Shown: positions 17,028 to 25,332 of the stretch, in pieces | Numbering within the stretch: position 1 is the first letter of the stretch | Layout of the letters: each line of letters starts with the position of its first letter | Assembly: GCF_947497695.1 (NCBI RefSeq) | Contig: NZ_CANMHM010000009.1 | Coordinates: 1 to 64,000 of the forward strand | DNA from: an uncultured Polaribacter sp. | GTDB taxonomy: Bacteria > Bacteroidota > Bacteroidia > Flavobacteriales > Flavobacteriaceae | Reading direction: 5' to 3' | Length of the DNA stretch: 64,000 nucleotides | Made by a program: the position numbers and the translations under genes | The notes under the pieces: model-generated | Told to the model about the DNA's origin: nothing | Database searches by the model: none | Seen by the model: only the letters and a program-made list of their open reading frames with translations

Positions 17028-18845
17028 TTACAACCCATAACGCAAACCAAACAAAATATTACTTGGTGGCATGGGTACAAAGCCAGATTCTATATAATCT
17101 GCATTAAAAATATTGTTTGCAGTTATTGTAAAACTAAACTTATGTACATCTACAATTACAGAAGCATCCCAAACATTATAACTTGTACCAATAGTACGTT
17201 CTGCATGTTTGTAGATAATATTTTGTCTTATGTTTTTAAAGAATTTAGATGAAAAACGAGTTGTAAATTGATGTTTTAAGGTGTTTAAAGAATAACGAGA
17301 TAAATCTTTATTTTGATCTAAAATATCATCATTTAAATACGTGTAACCAAAATTTAAAGTTTGATGATACGCTGCTAATTTAAAATTATAATTTCCTTCA
17401 AACTCAAAGCCTTGAGTGTTTACTTCTGCAATATTTGTTGCTGTAAATTTACTAATACCTGTATTTGGTCTAATATAATCTATTAAATTATCTGAATCTC
17501 TATTAAAAATAGCGATAGCACCAGAAAAACGAGTATCATTATATTTTAAACCTATTTCTTGTGCAAAAGCACTTTCTGGTTCTAAATTTTCGTTTCCAGA
17601 AGTTACAGGATCACTGTAATATAGATCTGTAAAAGTTGGCACTCTAAAAGTATAACCAACATTACCATAGGCTTTTAAGTTATCTGAAATTTGTATACCT
17701 ATATCCAACCCAGGAAACGCATTAAAATCGAAATCAGAAAAGTAAGTAACAGCAACTCCTGGAGTAATATCTATTTTATCGCCTAATTTAAAAAGGTGTT
17801 CTAAAAATAAATTAGCCATATTTCTATCTCTATCTCCTAAGTTATTACTTGCAATTGAAAAGCGAGAAATATCGATTCCAAAACCTGTAACACCTAAATC
17901 TGATGTATAAGAAACATTTGTTTCAAAGCCAACTTTGTTGGTAATATGTAAATTTCTAAAAAAACTAGGATCGTCTCTTTTTAATAAGAACATATCTTGT
18001 CCTCTTCTCCAATAAACTCTTGGTGTAATTTTAAATTTTTCTGATTTAAAAGTTGTAGAAACCCCCAATAAACTATTTTCAGTTTCTTCATACTCGTTCC
18101 AAGCAGGGTTTGTTGTGTAAAAGTTTTCTGCACCAAAATCTTTATCAAAAAAAGTAGCAATTATTTCTATCGCTTGTTTTTTCTTATTTAAAATGGTTTT
18201 TAAAAAAAAGTTTTTATTTTCATAATCAGAGTTATTTCTGTAGCCATCAGAAGTTAATGCCCCAACATGTGCAATAAAAGAGGCGTTTTCATAATCTACA
18301 CCAAAAGTTGCAGAACTATTTAGTTGCCCAAAAGAACCAGTTTCTACGTTTATAGAAGCAGTATTTGTTAATTTATTTTTAGTTACAATATTTATGGCTC
18401 CTGTAAAAGCATTCTGACCAAAAATTCTTGCTGCAGGTCCTTTAATAATTTCTATTCTTTCAATAACTTCTATTGGTAAAGCTGCATTCATGGTATGATG
18501 TCCTGTTTGTGCATCATCCATTTTAATACCGTCAATTAACAATAATGTTTGGTCAAAACCACCACCTCTAATAAATAAATCTGCTTGTGCACCACCAGTT
18601 CCTCTTCTTCTAATATCTACTCCAGCAACTTGTTGTAACAAGTCTGCAACATTTGTAGCGGCACTATTTTTTATTGCTGTTGATGAAATAATATTGATGG
18701 TTCTAGAATTTTCTTTAAAAGGCAAATCTATTCTGGTAGATTTTATTAGAACAGTATCTAAGGCTTGTATTTCTTTTTTTTCTTGAGAAAATAGCTGAAT
18801 TTGCAATATTAAAAAGGCAATAATTGGTAATTTACTTTGTATCAT
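17028..18845 (-). CDS. TonB-dependent receptor (BtuB-like)
   Basis: 605 aa outer-membrane receptor. A signal peptide (to about residue 21, LFSQ) is followed by the plug domain (about 30-160; VADLLQQVAGVDIRRRG, ADLFIRGGGFDQTLLLIDG, ERIEIIKGPA) and then a 22-strand-type barrel ending ...NILFGLRYGL. It lacks the carboxypeptidase-like N-terminal domain common in SusC-type receptors. The short plug-barrel form resembles vitamin or small-chelate receptors, but the substrate cannot be read from sequence. It is divergent (67 bp) from a MocR-type regulator whose putative operator lies in the shared spacer. Confidence 0.9.
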   Translation of the reverse strand: MIQSKLPIIAFLILQIQLFSQEKKEIQALDTVLIKSTRIDLPFKENSRTINIISSTAIKNSAATNVADLLQQVAGVDIRRRGTGGAQADLFIRGGGFDQTLLLIDGIKMDDAQTGHHTMNAALPIEVIERIEIIKGPAARIFGQNAFTGAINIVTKNKLTNTASINVETGSFGQLNSSATFGVDYENASFIAHVGALTSDGYRNNSDYENKNFFLKTILNKKKQAIEIIATFFDKDFGAENFYTTNPAWNEYEETENSLLGVSTTFKSEKFKITPRVYWRRGQDMFLLKRDDPSFFRNLHITNKVGFETNVSYTSDLGVTGFGIDISRFSIASNNLGDRDRNMANLFLEHLFKLGDKIDITPGVAVTYFSDFDFNAFPGLDIGIQISDNLKAYGNVGYTFRVPTFTDLYYSDPVTSGNENLEPESAFAQEIGLKYNDTRFSGAIAIFNRDSDNLIDYIRPNTGISKFTATNIAEVNTQGFEFEGNYNFKLAAYHQTLNFGYTYLNDDILDQNKDLSRYSLNTLKHQFTTRFSSKFFKNIRQNIIYKHAERTIGTSYNVWDASVIVDVHKFSFTITANNIFNADYIESGFVPMPPSNILFGLRYGL

Positions 18846-18883
18846 TTTTTTTAGTTTAAAAACGATACAAAAGTCGTAACTTT

Positions 18884-18928
18884 CTGAACTATTAAGCTAG
18901 TCCAGTTTTAAAATGATAGATAGTCCGG
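18884..18928. promoter_or_regulatory. Candidate operator with three TAGTCCAG half-sites
   Basis: CTGAACTA (18884-18891) is an inverted half-site facing TAGTCCAG (18898-18905), with one mismatch. A direct copy, TAGTCCGG, lies at 18921-18928, 23 bp from the second. The last falls within the first codons of the regulator gene. One inverted plus direct repeats is the arrangement described for PdxR/MocR regulators; linking it to the adjacent regulator is inference. Confidence 0.45.
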
Positions 18929-20430
18929 AATTTGCAATTTTTAAACAATTATTACCTTTTGATAGGTCTATTGCACAACCTGTTTACAGTCAGGTTTCGC
19001 AACAAATTATCAATGCAATTCAGCGAAACTATTTAACAAAAGGAACTCAACTACCAGGAACCCGTGTTTTAAGCAATATTTTAAACATCCATAGAAATAC
19101 TGCAGTTGCTATTTATGATGAATTAGCCTCACAAGGTTGGGTAAAAATTATTGCAAATAAAGGTACGTTTGTTTTAGATCCAAAGCAAAAATCAACCAAA
19201 AAAAGAACCGTTTCTACAACCATAAATAAGGCATATTCTTATGCAAAAAAAACAGGTTTTTCATTTCAAGAATCATTTCACTTGGCTTCTACTGCCACTT
19301 TAGTTGATGTAAAATATGCTATTAATGATGGCAAACCAGATTTACGATTACATCCAGTAAATCAATTTACGAGATGGTATAGTGCTGCTATGAAAAGAAA
19401 AACGCTGATAAAAAAATGGAACAATGCTAATGTTTCTTCACTTTTATTATTTGAAACACAATTGTGTAATTATTTAAATGTAACTAGACGTTTACACATT
19501 AATCCTAAAAACATTATTAGTACAAGAAGTACAGAAATGAGTTTGTACATTGTTTGCCAGTTATTAATAAAGCCAAACGATGTAATATTAGTTGGTAATT
19601 TAAGTAATTATGCTGCAAATATGACTTTTCAGCAAGTTGGTGCTACTATAAAAACAATTCCGGTTGATACAAATGGTTTGGATATTTCATACATAAAAAA
19701 ACATTTCATCAAAGGTAAAATTAGGGCAATTTATGTTTCTGCAAATAGAGATTACCCAACAACCGTTAGTTTAAGTGCTAAACGCAGATTAGAATTGATA
19801 CAATTAGCAAAAGAATATGGTTTTGCTATTATTGAAGACGATTTTGATTACGATATACAGTTTGATGGTGCTGCAATGTTGCCAATGGCAAGTATAGATG
19901 AAAATGGAATGGTTATTTACTTAGGTAAATTGGGGCAATCTTTATTTCCTAGCTTTCAAACAGGTTTTGTAATTGCCCCAGAAAATTTAATTAATGAGGC
20001 AAAAAATTATTTGTATTTATTAGATGAACAAGGAGATTTAATTCAGCAACAAATGCTTTCTGAATTAATTAATGAAGGTGAAATTTATAGGTTGATGAAA
20101 AAAAATATTGTTGTTTATCAACAAAGACGCGATTATTTGTGTGCACTATTAAAAACACATTTTTCTAAAATTGCAATTTGGAAAATTCCTTCTGGCGGAT
20201 TGGCTATTTGGTTAGAGTTTCAGGTTAAAATATCACTAGTAAAACTAGCAGAAACAGCCCAAAAAAACGATTTATTTTTACCAAAAACCATTTTATATCA
20301 AGATAAAAACACCTGTGCTATTCGTTTTGGTTTTGGACATTTGAATATTGAAGAAATTGAAATTGTGATAGGAAAACTTAAAAAAGCTTATAATTCTATT
20401 GTTAGAGATACTGCTTTTTTAACAGATTAA
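18913..20430 (+). CDS. MocR-type GntR/aminotransferase regulator, degenerate PLP site
   Basis: 505 aa. It has an N-terminal GntR winged-helix DNA-binding domain (about 20-90: QLPGTRVLSNILNIHRNTAV, then DELASQGWVKIIANKGTFV) joined by a linker to a fold-type I aminotransferase domain (about 130-500). EDDFDYD at 308-314 keeps the pyridine-binding aspartate. The lysine that normally forms the PLP Schiff base aligns with Q342 in YLGKLGQSLFPS (K339 lies three residues earlier), and the phosphate-binding arginine aligns with Q349. It may therefore bind PLP differently or not at all. It is divergent from a TonB receptor, its likely target. Confidence 0.88.
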   Translation: MIDSPEFAIFKQLLPFDRSIAQPVYSQVSQQIINAIQRNYLTKGTQLPGTRVLSNILNIHRNTAVAIYDELASQGWVKIIANKGTFVLDPKQKSTKKRTVSTTINKAYSYAKKTGFSFQESFHLASTATLVDVKYAINDGKPDLRLHPVNQFTRWYSAAMKRKTLIKKWNNANVSSLLLFETQLCNYLNVTRRLHINPKNIISTRSTEMSLYIVCQLLIKPNDVILVGNLSNYAANMTFQQVGATIKTIPVDTNGLDISYIKKHFIKGKIRAIYVSANRDYPTTVSLSAKRRLELIQLAKEYGFAIIEDDFDYDIQFDGAAMLPMASIDENGMVIYLGKLGQSLFPSFQTGFVIAPENLINEAKNYLYLLDEQGDLIQQQMLSELINEGEIYRLMKKNIVVYQQRRDYLCALLKTHFSKIAIWKIPSGGLAIWLEFQVKISLVKLAETAQKNDLFLPKTILYQDKNTCAIRFGFGHLNIEEIEIVIGKLKKAYNSIVRDTAFLTD

Positions 20431-20479
20431 GATATTAACAAAACTCATTTCGCCTTTTATTTTATGCTATTTTTACAAC

Positions 20480-21739
20480 ATGTTTGCACTCGTAGATTGT
20501 AATAATTTTTATGCTTCTTGTGAGCGAGTTTTTAACCCAAACTTGCAAGGAAAACCTGTTGCTATTTTAAGTAATAATGATGGTTGTGTAATTTCTATGA
20601 GTGATGAGGCTAAGGCTTTGCAACTGCCTTTTGGTGCACCTATTTTTAAGTACGAAGCTTTTTGCAAAGCAAATAATATTACTGTTTTATCATCTAACTA
20701 CCCTTTGTATGGAGATATGAGTGCCAGAGTAATGAATATTCTTGCCGATTTTTCTCCAGATATAGAAGTCTATTCTATAGACGAATCTTTTTTAGAATTA
20801 AAAGGATTTGATAATTATAATTACGCAGATTATGCTACTAAAATGCGTAGCCGAATTTTAAAATGGACAGGCATACCAACTTGTGTTGGCATTGCACCAA
20901 CCAAAGCATTGAGCAAAGTAGCCAATAAAATTGCACGTTCTAACCTAAAACAATCTAAAGGCATTTGTATTATAGATTCTGATGAAAAAAGAATTAAAGC
21001 TTTAAAATGGACAAAAATTGGCAAAGTTTGGGGAATTGGTAGCCAATTAAAAAAACGTTTAGAAGCTAAAGGAGTAGAAACTGCATACGATTTTACACAA
21101 TTGCCTAGTGATTGGGTTTTAAAAAATTTTTCTATTGTAGAATGGCGTTTGCAAAAAGATTTACAAGGCATTTCTAAAATTCCGTTAGAAGAATATATTT
21201 CTTCAAAAAAAATGATTGCTACTACAAGAAGTTTCGAAAACACGTATTCAGATATCGATAATATAAAGGAACGTATTTCTACTTTTGCTAGTCATTGTGC
21301 TAAAAAATTACGCGAACAAAAATCGAATTGCCATACAATTACCGTATTTTTAAGAAGCAATCGTTTTGATAAAAATCAAGCTTATTTAAAAGAAAACAGC
21401 ACTGTTATTTTAAGTTATCCAACAGATTCTACCTTGGTCATTTCTAAAGCTGCAATAGAAGCTGTAAAAACTATTTTTAAAAAAGGAATTAAATACAAAA
21501 AAGCAGGTGTTATTATTTCTGGTTTGGTGCCTAATGATAATTTTCAATTGAATTTATTTTCATCAGAAAATCCAAAACACAAACCATTAATGTCTGCAAT
21601 AGATGGTTTAAATAAAAAGTTTAAAGCAGATAAAATAAAATTAGGAAACCAAGATTTAAAACGCACTTGGAAAATGAAGCAAGAACGATTGTCTGGAAGG
21701 TTTACAACAAATATTAAGGATGTTTTTCTAGTAAAATAA
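20480..21739 (+). CDS. umuC: Y-family DNA polymerase V catalytic subunit UmuC
   Basis: 419 aa translesion polymerase. The palm has D6 (FALVDCNNFY) and D101-E102 (YSIDESF) as catalytic acids. CVGIAPTKALSKVANKIA is the finger/thumb signature, and KVWGIGSQLKKRL the helix-hairpin-helix. A beta-clamp-binding motif QLNLF follows, with a C-terminal DUF4113 (about 360-419). A -7-like TATTTTTA (20468-20475) ends 4 bp before ATG. It is followed 9 bp later by a DUF2007 gene, with umuD downstream: the reverse of the usual umuDC order. Confidence 0.95.
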   Translation: MFALVDCNNFYASCERVFNPNLQGKPVAILSNNDGCVISMSDEAKALQLPFGAPIFKYEAFCKANNITVLSSNYPLYGDMSARVMNILADFSPDIEVYSIDESFLELKGFDNYNYADYATKMRSRILKWTGIPTCVGIAPTKALSKVANKIARSNLKQSKGICIIDSDEKRIKALKWTKIGKVWGIGSQLKKRLEAKGVETAYDFTQLPSDWVLKNFSIVEWRLQKDLQGISKIPLEEYISSKKMIATTRSFENTYSDIDNIKERISTFASHCAKKLREQKSNCHTITVFLRSNRFDKNQAYLKENSTVILSYPTDSTLVISKAAIEAVKTIFKKGIKYKKAGVIISGLVPNDNFQLNLFSSENPKHKPLMSAIDGLNKKFKADKIKLGNQDLKRTWKMKQERLSGRFTTNIKDVFLVK

Positions 21740-21748
21740 ACGAACATT

Positions 21749-22126
21749 ATGAATAATAATTATAAAACTTTGGCTGTTTTTGAATACTCTACAGAAGCAC
21801 ATGTTGTAAAATCTAGGTTAGACTCAGAAGGTTTGCTAACCATGTTAATGGATGAGAAAACAATAGACGCAGATCCATTTATAAGCAATGCAATTGGAGG
21901 CGTAAAATTATTGATTCATTATAAAGATTTTGAGAAAGCTGCAGCAATTTATAACGAAATTAGAATTTATCAAAAAGATAAAAATGGCAATGCTATTTCT
22001 TGTACTAACTGCAGTTCTAACAGAATATTAGTCGCACCAATTCAAAGAAAAAATATGTTTTATATGTTGTTTCCTTTCTTTGAAAAAAGAAGATATATTT
22101 GTAATAATTGTAAAACTATTTTTTAA
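21749..22126 (+). CDS. DUF2007 protein with C-terminal zinc ribbon
   Basis: 125 aa. The N-terminal ~75 residues match the DUF2007 'putative signal transducing protein' fold (YKTLAVFEYSTEAHVVKSRLDSEGL, then GGVKLLIHYKDFEKAAAIY), a PII-like alpha/beta domain. The C terminus adds two CxxC pairs (SCTNCSSN and ICNNCK), a likely zinc ribbon. It sits between umuC and umuD, 9 bp after umuC, and so shares their transcript. A role in DNA-damage response is only contextual inference. Confidence 0.8.
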   Translation: MNNNYKTLAVFEYSTEAHVVKSRLDSEGLLTMLMDEKTIDADPFISNAIGGVKLLIHYKDFEKAAAIYNEIRIYQKDKNGNAISCTNCSSNRILVAPIQRKNMFYMLFPFFEKRRYICNNCKTIF

Positions 22127-22166
22127 TTAATTATATTTTTAAAAAAAAGTTATAACTTACTATTAA

Positions 22167-22601
22167 ATGAAAACATCTAAAACACTTACTTTTTTTACAC
22201 CAAAAATATCTTCTGGTAACGGAGCTATTTTGGTTGATGTTGGTATTGCTGCTGGCTTTCCTTCTCCTGCAGATGATTTTAGAGAAACTAGAATTTCTCT
22301 AGATGATGAACTGATTCAGAATAAAGACGCTACTTTTTTTGCAAAAGTAAAAGGGCAATCTATGATTAATGCTGGTTTAGATGATGATGATTTATTAGTA
22401 ATTGACAGAAGTTTAGAACCTACCAACAATAAAATTGCCGTTTGTTTTTTAGATGGCGAGTTTACTGTAAAACGCTTACGTGTAGAAAAAAATGAAGTTT
22501 GGTTACAACCAGAAAACCCTAATTACCCAGTTATAAAAATTACAGAAGAAAACGATTTTATGATTTGGGGCATTGTAACAAGCGTGATTAAAAAAGTTTA
22601 A
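22167..22601 (+). CDS. umuD: UmuD-like S24 autoprotease
   Basis: 144 aa. It is cleaved with RecA help to UmuD', the partner of UmuC in polymerase V. The cleavage site is A29-G30 in AGFPSPADDF, close to the E. coli CGFPSPAADY. The catalytic dyad is S65 (KGQSM) and K102 (FTVKRL). Length matches the family. It is 40 bp after the DUF2007 gene and could have its own start of transcription in the AT-rich gap. No LexA-like gene or recognisable SOS box is seen in the window. Confidence 0.93.
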   Translation: MKTSKTLTFFTPKISSGNGAILVDVGIAAGFPSPADDFRETRISLDDELIQNKDATFFAKVKGQSMINAGLDDDDLLVIDRSLEPTNNKIAVCFLDGEFTVKRLRVEKNEVWLQPENPNYPVIKITEENDFMIWGIVTSVIKKV

Positions 22602-22626
22602 AACTCTAAAATATAACATATTTATA

Positions 22627-22971
22627 ATGGCAAATAAAGTAATTGATATCAATGAAGCAACTATAAAAAAGTATGTAGAATCTTTACGACCAGAAGATCT
22701 AGAAATGAGAAAGCAAGTTGATATTGGGTATTCTTATGATGGAAAAGTGGTTATATTATACGAAATTCGTCCAGATTTTATGAATCCTAAAGAAAAGATA
22801 CAACTAGAGTTTGCTAAATTTAGATATTACAAATCTAAAAAAGAGTGGAATTTATACTGGATGAAATCTGATGAAAAATGGCAACTTTACCAACCTTTTC
22901 CGGTTTCTACACATTTAGGAGAAATTATTGAAGTTATAAAAAAAGACAAACACGGTTGTTTTTTTGGGTAA
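22627..22971 (+). CDS. DUF3024 domain protein
   Basis: 114 aa, soluble and small. The pattern IKKYVESLRPEDLEMRKQVD, then KFRYYKSKKEWNLYWMKSD and a short acidic end (EIIEVIKKDKHGCFFG), is that of DUF3024, a family of unknown function. Conserved W and Y residues suggest a compact beta-rich domain. It is 25 bp after umuD and is followed by a terminator, so it closes the umuC operon. Nothing in the sequence shows a DNA-repair activity. Confidence 0.8.
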   Translation: MANKVIDINEATIKKYVESLRPEDLEMRKQVDIGYSYDGKVVILYEIRPDFMNPKEKIQLEFAKFRYYKSKKEWNLYWMKSDEKWQLYQPFPVSTHLGEIIEVIKKDKHGCFFG

Positions 22972-23040
22972 TTTTAGATAGTTACTTTTCTTAAATCAAC
23001 TAAAATATAAACCTAGTTTTACTTTTTAAAGTCTATTCAG

Positions 23041-23099
23041 ACCTTACAGGTTCTTGTATTGAACTCGATTCAGTATCTAAACCTGTGAGGTATTTTTTT
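23041..23099 (+). terminator. Long-loop terminator after the umuC operon
   Basis: Arms ACCTTACAGGTT (23041-23052) and AACCTGTGAGGT (23080-23091) pair over 12 bp with one U-G wobble and a 27-base loop. A T-run ends the element. The arm sequence resembles the ACCT..AGGT hairpins that recur between genes in flavobacteria. Confidence 0.7.
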
Positions 23100-23153
23100 G
23101 TAATCTATTTTTATCAAAAAATAGTAAAATTACCTTTTTTTAATGTTTTATTA

Positions 23154-23181
23154 TTGTTTATCAATAATTTTTGTATGTTTG
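23154..23181 (+). promoter_or_regulatory. Promoter of the DUF2975-HTH operon
   Basis: TTG at 23154-23156, a 17-bp spacer, and TATGTTTG at 23174-23181 give a good fit to the Bacteroidota -33/-7 consensus. It is 22 bp before the ATG. Confidence 0.65.
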
Positions 23182-23202
23182 TAATCTCAAATACAAATTA
23201 CT

Positions 23203-23793
23203 ATGAAAAAAAATAAACTTTTAAATATTGCAATTGCTGCTTGTAAATGTATTCAGATTTTTTATGTATTAATGTTTATTGCTTTAACGGCTTTATTTGT
23301 ACATGTTCAGATATCACCAGAGAGTTATAAAAAAAATCACTTTGGCCAAAATATTTCATCAGGTATAAACTTTGGAAATTCTATTCATTTTGGAAAGTAT
23401 AAAAGTTGGAAAATTGATAGTAAAGCTGATGATAAAGAGGTGTTTACTTTAAATAAATTAAAAACTTCTTCTTTATATTTTATTTATTTTAAGCTTTCTG
23501 CTATCTTAATTTTTATTTTTTTAGCTATTAGAGAGTTTCAAAAAATAATGCAGTCTGCTAAAAACCATAAAACTTTCCAAGAAAATAATATTAAATCCTT
23601 TAGAAAAATAGGAAAATATATATTTATTATTTTTTTATTAACGAGTTTTGAAATCTTGGAATTTCAGCAGGGTGGTAAAAGTGGAATACGTATAGAATTT
23701 ACATCTTTAATTTTAATGCTAATTTCTTTTATTATGGCAGAAATTTTTAAAGAAGGAAATTTGTTACAGCAAGAAAAAGATTTAACTATTTAG
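23203..23793 (+). CDS. DUF2975 membrane protein (first of two)
   Basis: 196 aa with about four hydrophobic helices (residues 18-36, 85-103, 130-148, 160-180) and an extended loop after helix 1. The C terminus LLQQEKDLTI is the DUF2975 signature ending. DUF2975 proteins are commonly encoded beside a small Cro-type regulator (YoaS/YozG type in Bacillus); that regulator is at 24305. It is spaced 3 bp from the second DUF2975 gene. The role is unknown; a membrane partner of the regulator is likely. Confidence 0.8.
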   Translation: MKKNKLLNIAIAACKCIQIFYVLMFIALTALFVHVQISPESYKKNHFGQNISSGINFGNSIHFGKYKSWKIDSKADDKEVFTLNKLKTSSLYFIYFKLSAILIFIFLAIREFQKIMQSAKNHKTFQENNIKSFRKIGKYIFIIFLLTSFEILEFQQGGKSGIRIEFTSLILMLISFIMAEIFKEGNLLQQEKDLTI

Positions 23794-23796
23794 AAT

Positions 23797-24303
23797 ATGA
23801 AAGAAATTTTAGAACTAAAAAAGTCGATAAAATATTTATACACAATATTTTTTGTTGGTATAATAGTAGTATATCCCATTAAAGCTTTATTTGCTTTTAT
23901 GGAGGATGATTTATCTTACCTTAGCATTTCAAATATTGAAATGTATTCTTCTTATTGGATTTGGATTATTTTTTTAATTAAATTTATAGCTATTCTTATT
24001 TTTATTATTGGTGTTTCTTATTTAATTAAAACCTTAAAAATAAAACAGATTAATGAAATTTTCAATGATGAAAAAATCAAACTATTTCATAAATCTGGAA
24101 AATTTTTTCACTATTCAGCTTTTGTTGGTACTTTTAAAATTTGGATTGATGTAATTAATGGAACATTCTCTGGTCTAAAATTGAATAATGACTTTCTTTT
24201 TATGCTATATTTTCTAATGATTATTGGATTTTTTCTAATCATATTTAGTAAAATCTTAGAAAAGGCAAAAGAAATTCAACAAGAAAACGATTTAACTATA
24301 TAA
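23797..24303 (+). CDS. DUF2975 membrane protein (second of two)
   Basis: 168 aa with four hydrophobic helices and a C terminus EIQQENDLTI that closely resembles that of the preceding protein. The two are a tandem pair that has diverged strongly outside the C terminus. It ends one base before the HTH gene start, so translation of the regulator is likely coupled. It is part of a three-gene operon from the promoter at 23154. Confidence 0.85.
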   Translation: MKEILELKKSIKYLYTIFFVGIIVVYPIKALFAFMEDDLSYLSISNIEMYSSYWIWIIFLIKFIAILIFIIGVSYLIKTLKIKQINEIFNDEKIKLFHKSGKFFHYSAFVGTFKIWIDVINGTFSGLKLNNDFLFMLYFLMIIGFFLIIFSKILEKAKEIQQENDLTI

Positions 24304-24304
24304 T

Positions 24305-24511
24305 ATGCCAATCATCGTAAATTTAGATGTAATGCTTGCCAAACGCAAAATGCGGAGTAAAGAATTGGCAGAAATTATTGGCATTACTACGGCAAACTTA
24401 TCTGTTTTAAAATCGGGCAAAGCAAAAGCGGTTCGTTTTTCTACTTTAGAAGCTATTTGTAAGGCTTTAGATTGCCAACCAGCAGATATTTTAGAATATA
24501 AAGAAGCGTAA
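24305..24511 (+). CDS. Cro/C1-type HTH regulator (YozG-like)
   Basis: 68 aa, almost entirely one helix-turn-helix domain: MLAKRKMRSKELAEIIGIT, then TANLSVLKSGKAKAVRF, and STLEAICKALDCQPADILEY. It is the typical partner of DUF2975 membrane proteins and probably autoregulates the operon. It ends just before an R1 hairpin that separates it from a convergent DUF3109 gene. Confidence 0.92.
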   Translation: MPIIVNLDVMLAKRKMRSKELAEIIGITTANLSVLKSGKAKAVRFSTLEAICKALDCQPADILEYKEA

Positions 24512-24527
24512 TTTAACACCCAGAGTT

Positions 24528-24619
24528 TTGTCATTCTGACGATAGGAGAAATAACATAAAGTAGCTCAAGTTTTGCGTTCTTTTCTTTATGTAATTTGTC
24601 ATTAGAATCGAAGTGACAA
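24528..24619. repeat. Intergenic hairpin repeat R1, copy 3
   Basis: TTGTCATTCTGAC at the left end. The arm GAGAAATAACATAAAG (24546-24561) pairs imperfectly with CTTTATGTAATTTGTC (24585-24600). The right end is TCGAAGTGACAA (24608-24619). It lies between two convergent genes and may serve as their bidirectional terminator. Confidence 0.75.
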
Positions 24620-24641
24620 TTTTAGATGGATTTTATTACAA

Positions 24642-25217
24642 TTACTCCTTGTTTAAATGCTTTTCAGCTACTTTTTCTAACTCTGCATACCAATCTTCTC
24701 CAAACTTTCTTATCAAAGCTTGTTTTACAAATTTGTAAACAGGTACTTGTAATTCTTTACCAAGAGTACAAGCATCATCGCAAATTTCCCATTTGTGGTA
24801 ATTTACAGCAGCAAATTCGCTATATTCTTTTACTCTTACTGGGTATAAATGACAAGAAACAGGTTTTTTCCAGTCTATTTCGCCAGAATTATATGCTTCT
24901 TCAATAGCACAAAGAGCAGTATTTTTTTCATCAAAAATAACATAGGCACAATCTGCACCATTAATTAAAGGAGTTTCTAACTCTCCCCATTCACTAGTAA
25001 CCCAAGTACCTTCTTTTTCTATAACAGCAATACCTTCTTTTCTTAAAAAGGGTTTTACTTTGGGATAAATAGCCTCTAAAATTTTAGTTTCCTCTTTATC
25101 TAGAGGTGCACCTGCTTCACCATCTACACAACAAGCACCTTTACATGCAGACAGATTACAAACAAAATCTTTTTCTATAATATCTTCTGATACAATCGTT
25201 TTTCCTAGTTGAAACAT
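24642..25217 (-). CDS. DUF3109 cysteine-rich protein (YkgJ-like)
   Basis: 191 aa, soluble. Conserved cysteines cluster in VCNLSACKGACCVDGEAG (about 19-36), CAYVIF, ALCAIE, VSCHLYPVRV, and EICDDACTLG, the pattern of the YkgJ/DUF3109 family thought to bind zinc or an iron-sulfur cluster. Function is unproven. A minus-strand TATTTTTG (25229-25222) ends 4 bp before the ATG, suggesting a leaderless message. It is divergent from a small flavoprotein gene. Confidence 0.85.
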   Translation of the reverse strand: MFQLGKTIVSEDIIEKDFVCNLSACKGACCVDGEAGAPLDKEETKILEAIYPKVKPFLRKEGIAVIEKEGTWVTSEWGELETPLINGADCAYVIFDEKNTALCAIEEAYNSGEIDWKKPVSCHLYPVRVKEYSEFAAVNYHKWEICDDACTLGKELQVPVYKFVKQALIRKFGEDWYAELEKVAEKHLNKE

Positions 25218-25221
25218 ATTA

Positions 25222-25229
25222 CAAAAATA
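25222..25229 (-). promoter_or_regulatory. -7 promoter element of the DUF3109 gene
   Basis: The minus strand reads TATTTTTG, only 4 bp from the start codon at 25217, so little or no 5' leader is possible. Confidence 0.45.
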
Positions 25230-25332
25230 GTCTTATTTTTTTCTATAACTTTACGTTTTTACAAACTAACTTTTCTGTTTTTGTAAATTATTCAAATATT
25301 ATAGATTCTTATATTAAAACTTTTTTATTAAA

